Shown piece by piece: positions 5,116 to 13,059 of a stretch of DNA of 18,241 nt. The stretch is from Anaerolineales bacterium (GTDB lineage Bacteria; Chloroflexota; Anaerolineae; Anaerolineales; Villigracilaceae), in NCBI GenBank assembly GCA_020847355.1, contig JADLCG010000324.1, positions 1 through 18,241 on the forward strand, read 5' to 3'. A model generated the notes under the pieces. That model was given only the letters and a program-made list of their open reading frames with translations, was not told the DNA's origin and did no database searches. The stretch's first letter is position 1. Each line of letters starts with the position of its first letter. The position numbers and the translations under genes are program-made.

Positions 5116-8100
5116 ATGGCAGATAAAATTTATAACCCCGGCGCATTCAATCGTCCGCCGCGTATTCAAAATAGCCTGCGCCCAGCGGAAATTGATATCC
5201 CTGCTCCGCCAATCAAGCCGGATGATGTCGCTAGAAATTTGTTAATGGCGCTTTTGCCCATGAGTAGTTTTCTAGTCATGGGTTTGTTCTATGCGTTAAT
5301 CTTTAGCGGCGGCTCTGGCGGCTTGGGCTGGTTGTATGCCATACCCATGTTGTTTATAGCCTTGTTCACTTTTGCCGTTTCATTTGTTACTTTTGGAGAG
5401 CAGAAATATGAACAGCGTCAGAAATGGATTAAACAAATTAGAGATTACCAACGCTTATTAGATAAGAAAGAGGCGCGCTTACTTGCGGCTCGTGAACTAC
5501 AAGAAGATTTGCTATTTAATAAGTTTGAGGTTCCTCATAACCTTTTACAACGCGCAAGAAATAGAGAAATAACTATTTGGGAACGTAGAAAAGAAGACCA
5601 GGATTTTCTGGCATTCCGGCTTGGGTTGGGCGAAACATTTTCTTCGATAAGTATCAAACCCCCGGACCCTGATCTTAATAGCCCAGATATACGCCGGGCA
5701 TATAACATGTATGTGGAATATAAAAAAATTCCAAATGTGCCGGTCGTAATTGATCTGCAAAAAATAGGATCGGTTGCTTTGGTTGGCGCGCGGAGTTTAA
5801 CGACTGCGCTCGCGCGTTCGTTGATTGCGCAAATCAGCGTTTTGAATTCCCCAGACGATCTGCATTTATATGTGTTTTCGTCAAAAATTTATTACCAAAC
5901 TTGGATGTGGATGAGGTGGCTTCCGCATACCAGCGCCGATCATTTAGGCGGGCGTCCTTCCTTTATGGCGTTTACAAAAGAACATTCGCAAAAAATGTTG
6001 GCGAGCCTTTCAAGACTTTTGGATGGAGCTAGACAAGCGGGCGAACAAGCGAAGCAGACGGAATATCGGCTATCCCACTCTGCAGTTTTGCTGTTTGATA
6101 ATGAGGTTGATGTTAGGAGCGAATCCATTTTTTGGGACTTTGTTAAGGTCGGTAAAAGCCGGGGCATTTATTCAATCTTTATTTGCGATAAATTAGAAGA
6201 TGTTCCAAGCGAGTGTGGGGGCATCGTGCAGTTACAAGGAGAGAATCCAACCTCTGCAAAATTTAGGTTTTCAGCGGCAGGCCCGGATTCGATGAAATCG
6301 CAGGGTAAGCCGGATAAATTAGAGTTAATTGAAGTGGATAATTTGGCGCATCGTTTACTTCCAATTATGGTTAGGTCGGTTGGACGAAATTCTCAAATTC
6401 CGACTCGCATTACTTTTATGCAGATGCATGAACTGGAGACAATTGAGGCTCTTCAGATTCAAAGAAAATGGGAGAAAACGCCAGGGGAAGACGGATTACT
6501 GCCGTTTGCGGTGCCAGTGGGGAGTGAAACGTATAGAGACCCCTTATGGGTGAATTTAGCGGAAAATAAGGATGGACCTCATGGTTTGATTGCCGGCACG
6601 ACTGGCGCTGGCAAAAGCGAACTCTTGCAAACTTTAGTTAGCTCCTTGGCTGTAAATCACCATCCCTATTTTTTGAATTTTATGTTCGTGGATTTTAAGG
6701 GAGCTTCGACTTTTGGCATTTTTGAGAAATTGCCGCATACGGTTGGGCTGATTTCAAATTTAGATAAGTTGAGCGCTGGCCGGGCGTTAGAGGCTCTCAA
6801 TACAGAGAATTTACGCAGACAAAAAATATTGCTCGATCTTGAATTGAAAGAGATAACTGATTATCATAAAAAACTATTGGCGGGCGATAAAATCCTTGAT
6901 CCAACAGTTGACCCCTTGCCGCATTTATTTGTAATTGTAGATGAGTTTGCCCAGATGGCTTCTGAAATGCCGGAATTTCTGGATCGTTTGAATGAAATTG
7001 CTCGAGTTGGGCGTTCGTTAGGCATACATTTGGTGTTGGCGACTCAAAGACCGGCAAATGTCGTAAAAGATGAAATGCGCGCCAACCTTAACTTCCGTAT
7101 TTGTTTACGCGTGCAAACTATTGACGATAGTCGAGATATGTTGCGACGCCCCGATGCGGCATATTTGCCAAGCGATTTGCCTGGCCGCGCTTACTTCCAA
7201 TTGGGCGATGCAGGTTCTTTGCGCCAATTTCAGGCGGCGTATGTTGGCGGAGAATACAAGCCCTTATCTGCAGAAAACCAGAAATTTGACTTGTATCGAG
7301 TTGAATATGAAGAGCAATTTTTGATTACAGATGGACATCAGATAAAAGGGCGGCAATCTGAAAAAGTTACGACGGTTGCGCGAGCGCTGGTTGAGACAAT
7401 GGATAACTTGTACTCATCTATGCCGCACAAGAAGTTGTCCCCGCTGTTGCTTCCTCCGCTTTCTGATGAAATGAAGATTCAAGACATTTGCGCGAATAAT
7501 TTCAAGGACAATAGCTATGATTGGCAAAAATATTGGAGGCTTGATTTCCTGGATAAATGGGCGTCCAAAGATCAATCTGAGAATCAAACAAGGAGGCTGG
7601 GCTTTCAAACCCCGATTGGCGTCTTAGATTCTCTAGCTACGCACTCGCAACCGCCATATTGCTTGAACTTTTTGGAAAAAGGCGGACATGTGATGGCAAT
7701 TGGAGGGGCGCAGTCTGGAAAAACCTATTTCTTGCAGGCTCTTTGTTATAGCCTTGCCATTCACTATTCCCCTGCGCAAGTAAATGTTTATGCTTTAAGT
7801 TTTTCTGGAAAAGGGCTGGATATTCTGGAAGGCTTGCCACATGTTGGCTCAGTTGTTGACGGTAATGACGCTGAAAAAATGGGCAGGTTGCTCCGCTTCT
7901 TGCAGAATGAAATGGATCGCCGCAAGGCGACCCTGGGCGATCGCGGAATTACTGATTTGGAAACTTATAACCAAGTTGAACCGCGGAAGGCGTTGCCTTA
8001 TATTTGTGTTTTTATTGACGATTTCGGTAGCTTAAAAGGACTTGATTACAACAATGAACTGGAAATTGTTGAGAAGCTGTTGAAATTACGTATGTATGGT

Positions 8101-9351
8101 TTGCATTTTATTGTTACCGGGTCTCAATTTTCTGATATTCCTTCCAGAATGACGAATTTAATTCAGCATCGCGTCGTTTTCGATTTAATAGATCATAGCG
8201 AATACGTGATGATCTTAGGGCGGCTGGGTACATTAGATTTTGGAACTCTCCCCGGCGGTAGATGTTTCGTGAATATTGAAAATCCTCCTATGCGCTGTCA
8301 AATAGGCAAACCGCCTAGCCTTAAGGAGTGGGGCGAAATAAAGAATGAGATGATGGCGGCCTGGAACGGCGAAAGACCATCCCCAATTAACAACTTGCCT
8401 AGCATTAAGTCGCTGAGTGAAATCTTGAGCGAAAAATATAAATCGGCGTCAATTTGTAGTTTATTAGGAATAGATGGCGATAATCTTTCAGCATACTGGT
8501 ATGACTGGAAGAAAACTCCGCATTTGTTAATTGGCGGCGCTCCTCAAGCCGGGCGGACAAGCCTTCTTCAAACTATTATTTTAAGCGTGGCGCACAGGTA
8601 TTCGCCAGAGGATGTGAATTTCATCTTAATAGACGGCTCAAATAGTTTAGAGCGTTTGTATAATTTGCCGCATGTGCTAGCGACAGTTTCTGAAGAAGAA
8701 GGCTTTGTCGAAAACATTGCGAACCTACAGACTGAATTGAGCTATAGGCGTGAACATAATGAAGATCTTCCAAATCTGCCGCATATTTACATTGTGATTG
8801 ATGATTATGATTTGCTCTGTGATGCCTTTATTGGGGAAGGGATTCTATCTAAGCTAGGGAAACATGTTCGCCAGGATACTGGTTTGAATTTCCATCTTGT
8901 AATTTCTACTTTACCTGAAAGCGTGGCGCGCTCTACCGATCTGCTGATGAAGCAGTTTAAGCTTTCTAAAAATGGCGTTGCTTTAGGAAATATAGAATTA
9001 TATGAAGATATGGGCGGTAAGCCGACGCAAGCTATGCGTAATGAGGAATTTAAGGAAGGCCGCGGCTACGTATTTGATCGCTCTCTTGCAAAACTTGTTC
9101 AATTTGCGCATCCTGACGACAAAAGTTTTGAGATTGTCTTCTCAAAATGGTTAGGAAGCCCCAAGGCAGAATGGAAAAGGCAGGCTTCGGCGGAAAAACT
9201 TGAGGAAGTGAGAAATAATAGCGAACCTATAATCCGCTCTGATTCCTTGGGAACTATTTCTTCGCCGCGCAGCTATGTTGATCAAGACGCTTCGCTTGAA
9301 CGCTATTTGCAACAAAGAAGATTGGAAAAAAGGATGGACAACAATGAGTGA
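5116..9351 (+). CDS. EccC/EssC-type triple FtsK/SpoIIIE ATPase, T7SS motor
   Basis: The protein has 1411 residues: a short Pro-rich N-terminus, two membrane segments (~42-63, ~71-93), a coiled-coil-like stretch (~95-135), a DUF-like region, then three FtsK/SpoIIIE domains. Domain 1 has Walker A GTTGAGKS (494-501) and Walker B VIVDEF with Asp609-Glu610, and appears fully active. Domain 2 has GGAQSGKT (863-870) and FIDDFG (Asp968-Asp969). Domain 3 has GGAPQAGRT (1140-1148), with Arg1147 in place of the Walker A Lys, and VIDDYD (1227-1232). One intact domain followed by weaker ones is known for EccC/EssC, where the last domain binds the substrate signal. The N-terminal FHA domains found in Firmicute EssC are absent; FHA domains sit in the next two genes instead. 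No good Shine-Dalgarno precedes ATG 5116, and a terminator-like hairpin lies just upstream, suggesting low-level expression. The end overlaps the next gene by 8 bases. Confidence 0.93.
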   Translation: MADKIYNPGAFNRPPRIQNSLRPAEIDIPAPPIKPDDVARNLLMALLPMSSFLVMGLFYALIFSGGSGGLGWLYAIPMLFIALFTFAVSFVTFGEQKYEQRQKWIKQIRDYQRLLDKKEARLLAARELQEDLLFNKFEVPHNLLQRARNREITIWERRKEDQDFLAFRLGLGETFSSISIKPPDPDLNSPDIRRAYNMYVEYKKIPNVPVVIDLQKIGSVALVGARSLTTALARSLIAQISVLNSPDDLHLYVFSSKIYYQTWMWMRWLPHTSADHLGGRPSFMAFTKEHSQKMLASLSRLLDGARQAGEQAKQTEYRLSHSAVLLFDNEVDVRSESIFWDFVKVGKSRGIYSIFICDKLEDVPSECGGIVQLQGENPTSAKFRFSAAGPDSMKSQGKPDKLELIEVDNLAHRLLPIMVRSVGRNSQIPTRITFMQMHELETIEALQIQRKWEKTPGEDGLLPFAVPVGSETYRDPLWVNLAENKDGPHGLIAGTTGAGKSELLQTLVSSLAVNHHPYFLNFMFVDFKGASTFGIFEKLPHTVGLISNLDKLSAGRALEALNTENLRRQKILLDLELKEITDYHKKLLAGDKILDPTVDPLPHLFVIVDEFAQMASEMPEFLDRLNEIARVGRSLGIHLVLATQRPANVVKDEMRANLNFRICLRVQTIDDSRDMLRRPDAAYLPSDLPGRAYFQLGDAGSLRQFQAAYVGGEYKPLSAENQKFDLYRVEYEEQFLITDGHQIKGRQSEKVTTVARALVETMDNLYSSMPHKKLSPLLLPPLSDEMKIQDICANNFKDNSYDWQKYWRLDFLDKWASKDQSENQTRRLGFQTPIGVLDSLATHSQPPYCLNFLEKGGHVMAIGGAQSGKTYFLQALCYSLAIHYSPAQVNVYALSFSGKGLDILEGLPHVGSVVDGNDAEKMGRLLRFLQNEMDRRKATLGDRGITDLETYNQVEPRKALPYICVFIDDFGSLKGLDYNNELEIVEKLLKLRMYGLHFIVTGSQFSDIPSRMTNLIQHRVVFDLIDHSEYVMILGRLGTLDFGTLPGGRCFVNIENPPMRCQIGKPPSLKEWGEIKNEMMAAWNGERPSPINNLPSIKSLSEILSEKYKSASICSLLGIDGDNLSAYWYDWKKTPHLLIGGAPQAGRTSLLQTIILSVAHRYSPEDVNFILIDGSNSLERLYNLPHVLATVSEEEGFVENIANLQTELSYRREHNEDLPNLPHIYIVIDDYDLLCDAFIGEGILSKLGKHVRQDTGLNFHLVISTLPESVARSTDLLMKQFKLSKNGVALGNIELYEDMGGKPTQAMRNEEFKEGRGYVFDRSLAKLVQFAHPDDKSFEIVFSKWLGSPKAEWKRQASAEKLEEVRNNSEPIIRSDSLGTISSPRSYVDQDASLERYLQQRRLEKRMDNNE
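9330..9334 (+). promoter_or_regulatory. Ribosome binding site fixing the start at 9344
   Basis: AAGGA lies 9 bases before ATG 9344, inside the end of the ATPase gene. It supports MSEIDILVKS as the N-terminus rather than an upstream start near 9275, which would force a long overlap. Confidence 0.65.
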
Positions 9352-9988
9352 AATTGATATTTTGGTCAAATCAATAGACGGTAAATTTGCTACTCGGAGA
9401 GGGGATGTGGCCGACTCTGCCGCGTTGGCTATAGCCCGGCTGATTAAAGATGTTGAGGGACCTGCCGCCAATCCTAATGAATATAAAGTCCTGGTCGCCT
9501 ATCAACTCCTTCAGCCGGAACTTGATTTGGAGAAGATATTTAATATTGAAGAAAGTAGCCAAGACGTCAAGGCTAAAACGATTACATTGGACGCGCTGGA
9601 AGTTAAGTCTGGCCACTATCTAATTTTTATCAAGCCAAGCGCTGTCGCCACAAAGCTTTTGTTAGAAATTAACGGCGATTCTTATGAGGTGAAGGACCAA
9701 GACTATTCAATTGGACGAGAAGATAAGGCGGAAAATATATTCCCCAGTTTGGATTTGTCGCCCTATTTAGGACAGTATGAAAGAAAAGTGTCAAGGTCTT
9801 TGATTAGCTTTAAAGAAATTGAAGGAAAGTGGAAAGTCTTCCTTGAAGCGAAAGCTCGAACTGGCGTATTTATAGACGGCGCACGGTTAAGACACGGCGA
9901 AGGTATGGATATAGGAGACACAATCAATGTCGGTAATTCTCCAGAAGAGCCGTATCTCAGAATTAAAACAACAATCGAAAACAAATAA
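9344..9988 (+). CDS. Probable ubiquitin-like (YukD/EsaB-type) domain fused to FHA domain
   Basis: The protein has 214 residues and is cytoplasmic, with no TM or signal peptide. Residues ~1-98 have a beta-grasp-like pattern ending in LDALEVKSGHYLIFI, similar in layout to the small ubiquitin-like proteins of T7SS; this assignment is moderate. Residues ~105-208 form an FHA domain: YSIGRED (Gly124-Arg125), KVSRSLISF (Ser150-Arg151), GVFIDGARL, then GDTINVG. The canonical His after SR-x is Leu153, and the usual Asn of the NG pair is Asp, so phosphothreonine binding may be altered. The start overlaps the ATPase gene by 8 bases, showing tight coupling. Since the ATPase lacks its own FHA domains, this protein may supply them in trans and link the motor to the kinase and phosphatase encoded downstream. 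Confidence 0.75.
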   Translation: MSEIDILVKSIDGKFATRRGDVADSAALAIARLIKDVEGPAANPNEYKVLVAYQLLQPELDLEKIFNIEESSQDVKAKTITLDALEVKSGHYLIFIKPSAVATKLLLEINGDSYEVKDQDYSIGREDKAENIFPSLDLSPYLGQYERKVSRSLISFKEIEGKWKVFLEAKARTGVFIDGARLRHGEGMDIGDTINVGNSPEEPYLRIKTTIENK

Positions 9989-10005
9989 TTATTTGGAGTA
10001 ACGCA

Positions 10006-12027
10006 ATGAAAAACAAAAAAAAACCGATTCACTTTCTTGCTTTTAGCTTAGGAATTGTTCTCTTTTTTTCAAATATCTCTATGGGTAAAGCGTTAGGCAA
10101 TGAACTTCAAGACGCTCGCGCCGCTCTTAACTTTTGCGCAATTGAAAATCCTGGCGTAGGCGCATTTCCGGATGTTGATCTGTCCTTTCGGGCTTATGAT
10201 CAAAGCCTCATACCTATTGAGAGTTTGGTCGCTAAAGATATTCGTATTTCTGAAAATGGGCAACCTCCCGTTCAGATTCAGGATGGAATCCAAGTAGACT
10301 CTGCGCGACTAGGCATTGATTTTCACGTGATTATTAATCGAGGAAATCGCACCGATCAATCCGCCGTGAAGAATTTCTTGTCGTCTCTGCTTATGTATTA
10401 TCAGGAAGGTAAAGACCAAGCCTATATATACACTGATGACGCTAGCTCGCTGAATAAGTACTTTACCCCAAATTCAGGAAAGTCTTTTACGCAGGTTGTT
10501 TCAGAATACCCGGCTAGTAAGCTGTCAAGCTATCGCGTGATTGACGCCGCTGTGCGCGGGGTGCTGTCCGAACTTGTTCCAGAAAAAGATAAATGCCAAA
10601 GACCAAGGTTCTTATTTTTGGTTATGGGCGACGACGTGATTACTGAAGATAATTTTCCTGAATATGCTAAAAACGCGGCGTTAGCCAATGTAAAGTTGGT
10701 AGTTGTTCATATCCCTACTGAAGATGGAAGCTTACAACGTATTGGTTCTTATAAAAACTTTGCGGAACAGGCGGATGGCGTTTACCTATCTGCTGTGGAT
10801 GGAAACATAGGTCCCTTCTTGAGTACGCTTTCTCGTTACCGCCAAGCTTATGAAATTAAGTACCGCTCCGGGGTAGGCGAAAGCGGACAGCGCGCGTTAG
10901 CCTTTGCGTATCAAGGCGTGACATATCCGGTGCAGGGAAATGGAACATACACAATTGGGTTGTTGCCCCCTCAAGTGACTGTTGTTGTGCCTTCTATTGT
11001 TGAGCGCACGGCAATGGAAGTGGCTGAGACAGGCTTTATTTACGATATTAAGGGCGTAAATGCGTCAATTCAAGTATCATTTCCAGATCAATTCCCGCGT
11101 AAAATTGAAACGCTTGCGTTAATTATTAATCAGCCGGGTAAACCTGAACTGCGAGTTCCAGTAAGTATTACTTCGTCAAACGGCGATACATATAACTTTC
11201 AATGGCTCTTAGGCGATCTTGGAGATGCGCGTCAGACGGACGTTTCTATTAGAGCCGAAGTTGTTGACGACTTGGGAGTTGTCGCTACAAGCCCGGACAT
11301 TTCAGTCGTTGTTATTAGTTACAAACCCCTGCTTAAGGTGGTTCAGAGATATTATTTATATATTACTTACGGCGTTATTTTATTACTCCTAGTCGTAATT
11401 ACTTTAATGTGGCGGCGAATTAAGAATTCGGCTATTGGGCAACGCGTCACCTCTGTAGTTCAAAACGTTCGCAAGACATTGCTTGGCGGGGGTCAGCGTG
11501 GAAAGCCCTTAGCTGGATTACGCATTATTGACGGACCTCCAAATATGATTAATCAAGAGCTGAAAATTCATACTGAGTCTATTAAGCTGGGGCGCGACCC
11601 TCAAAAGGCTGATATGACCTTCTATGGCGCGAATGTTAACTCTTCAATTAGCGGATTACACGCCAGAATTGAACGCGTCAATCATGCTTGGCGAATTGTC
11701 GCCCTTTCTGCAAGCGGAAGCGAAACGTTTATTGACGACTATCCAATCCCATTCAATGAGCCCACGCCTTTAAATGGCGGTCAAGTTATTAGATTAGGCT
11801 ATCCCGCTCAACAGCCGGTTGTTTTCGAATTCGTAGAGCTTTCTCAGTCGGTTCGAAAAACTGAAAGCGGAACTAGAATTACGGATATACCTAGAGCTAC
11901 TGATATGCCTAGAACGACCGATGTAAGTAGTAATAATGCGCTTCCAAACCAACCTGCCCGCCCAGTTAGTAAACCGCAATCAAGCGGGCAGGATGATGAT
12001 ATTTTTAATGAATATCGAAATAGATAA
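10006..12027 (+). CDS. Membrane receptor-like protein: signal peptide, vWA-like domain, one TM, cytoplasmic FHA domain
   Basis: The protein has 673 residues. A signal peptide spans ~1-31 (hydrophobic FLAFSLGIVLFFS, likely cut after KALG). Residues ~50-95 (ending KDIRISENGQPP) and ~104-290 resemble a vWA-related outer domain, but the metal-binding DxSxS is replaced by Asn111-Arg-Gly-Asn114, so metal binding is doubtful. A probable Ig-like stretch (~325-440) follows, then a TM at ~449-469. The cytoplasmic FHA domain (~510-610) is canonical: KLGRD (Gly529-Arg530) and SGLHAR (Ser549, His552). The tail has a 6-residue repeat T-D-[IM]-P-R-[AT] with Thr626, Thr632 and Thr638, plausible targets of the kinase encoded next. 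GGAG at 9995-9998 supports the start. It sits between the FHA fusion and the kinase and could carry an envelope signal to, or anchor, the secretion motor. Confidence 0.82.
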   Translation: MKNKKKPIHFLAFSLGIVLFFSNISMGKALGNELQDARAALNFCAIENPGVGAFPDVDLSFRAYDQSLIPIESLVAKDIRISENGQPPVQIQDGIQVDSARLGIDFHVIINRGNRTDQSAVKNFLSSLLMYYQEGKDQAYIYTDDASSLNKYFTPNSGKSFTQVVSEYPASKLSSYRVIDAAVRGVLSELVPEKDKCQRPRFLFLVMGDDVITEDNFPEYAKNAALANVKLVVVHIPTEDGSLQRIGSYKNFAEQADGVYLSAVDGNIGPFLSTLSRYRQAYEIKYRSGVGESGQRALAFAYQGVTYPVQGNGTYTIGLLPPQVTVVVPSIVERTAMEVAETGFIYDIKGVNASIQVSFPDQFPRKIETLALIINQPGKPELRVPVSITSSNGDTYNFQWLLGDLGDARQTDVSIRAEVVDDLGVVATSPDISVVVISYKPLLKVVQRYYLYITYGVILLLLVVITLMWRRIKNSAIGQRVTSVVQNVRKTLLGGGQRGKPLAGLRIIDGPPNMINQELKIHTESIKLGRDPQKADMTFYGANVNSSISGLHARIERVNHAWRIVALSASGSETFIDDYPIPFNEPTPLNGGQVIRLGYPAQQPVVFEFVELSQSVRKTESGTRITDIPRATDMPRTTDVSSNNALPNQPARPVSKPQSSGQDDDIFNEYRNR

Positions 12028-12082
12028 CTGAATGAAACGCCTTTGAGTTTCGTTTTGTAAATTAGAACGGAGTATTTTTTAT

Positions 12083-13027
12083 ATGCGTAACGATTTGAGT
12101 AAAGGAACCCTCCTGAATGGCTTTGTGATTGAGAAGCCGCTGTCTAATAGCGGCGGTATGGCAAAAGTGTATTTAGCTTCGGTAAGTAACTCTAAATGTA
12201 AGGTGGCTATTAAAGTCGCGGATACAGACCCAAATGTGCCTTCGCCTGAAGATATGCTCTTGCAATGGGAAGCTGATCTGTTAACGAAATGGGATTGGCG
12301 ACACCCAGGCATAGTACGGATCTTGCCAATTCCGTTACAAGGACGAAAGCCAGAATATGTGGCTAGAGCCATTAAGCTTAATCATCAACCTTGGTATATG
12401 GTCATGGAATACTTGCGGGGAAGTTCTTTAATGGATAATCTGAAAGAGATTCAAAAATATCCGCTTGAGTGGAAGTTGGAACTTTTTTATCACATCTTGC
12501 TACCCTTAGCCTTTATTCACCAAAAGGGATATGCTCATCGCGATATTAAGCCTGACAATATAGTTTTTCGCACTCAAATTTCGCCTAATCGTCCGCCTGA
12601 ACCCGTTTTTGTTGATTTTGCTTTGACTACTAACGGGAAAGAGAGACGTGAAATTATTGATAATTCTTATACGTTAGAATATGCCTCGCCGGAACGGATA
12701 CTTCGAGGAATGCCCATTGGCGGAGATGAAGACTTGGCCCCTGAAAACGTATTTGCTTCTGACGTTTGGAGTTTAGGCGTTATTTTGTACGAAATATTAA
12801 CTGGCAAACTTCTCTTTAGAGGAAATAATAAAGAGAAAATTAGAACAACGATTATTCGCGAGCAGGTAAACTATGACGACCTTCCCTATACGGAAGATAA
12901 AAGTCATGTCCTTACCGCATTTCTTAGAAGTATGTTAAATAAGGATGCAGAACGGCGCCCGTCGTTGAAGGAAGTTCTTTATGCGTTGGAAGAAAAATTT
13001 CTTCCCCCTAGGATCGCTGTAGATTAA
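12083..13027 (+). CDS. Soluble Hanks-type Ser/Thr protein kinase
   Basis: The protein has 314 residues. Kinase motifs in order are a Gly-rich loop (SNSGGMAKVYLA, 21-32), VAIK with Lys44, a helix C Glu near 63, AHRDIKPDN (His152, Asp154, Asn159), DFA (Asp178-Ala180) in place of DFG, ASPER (201-205), and DVWSLGV (227-233). Lys, Asp and Asn are all kept, so it should be active; DFG to DFA is unusual and may change regulation. There is no membrane segment and there are no PASTA repeats, unlike PknB, so it must receive its signal through a partner, for example the FHA/vWA protein encoded upstream or the membrane phosphatase encoded 32 bases downstream. ACGGAG (12067-12072) lies 10 bases before ATG. 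Likely substrates are the threonines of the upstream FHA protein or other locus proteins. Confidence 0.92.
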   Translation: MRNDLSKGTLLNGFVIEKPLSNSGGMAKVYLASVSNSKCKVAIKVADTDPNVPSPEDMLLQWEADLLTKWDWRHPGIVRILPIPLQGRKPEYVARAIKLNHQPWYMVMEYLRGSSLMDNLKEIQKYPLEWKLELFYHILLPLAFIHQKGYAHRDIKPDNIVFRTQISPNRPPEPVFVDFALTTNGKERREIIDNSYTLEYASPERILRGMPIGGDEDLAPENVFASDVWSLGVILYEILTGKLLFRGNNKEKIRTTIIREQVNYDDLPYTEDKSHVLTAFLRSMLNKDAERRPSLKEVLYALEEKFLPPRIAVD

Positions 13028-13059
13028 GCCCCTTTATTACAAATAGGAGATAAATAACT

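Noticed and set aside
9275..9343. Upstream start for the FHA fusion inside the ATPase gene
   Set aside because: It would create a 77-base overlap. AAGGA before ATG 9344 and the 8-base overlap are more natural.
12028..12082. Possible terminator between the FHA protein and the kinase gene
   Set aside because: Only a 5-bp stem (GAAAC/GTTTC) with a TTTTG tail; too weak to claim.
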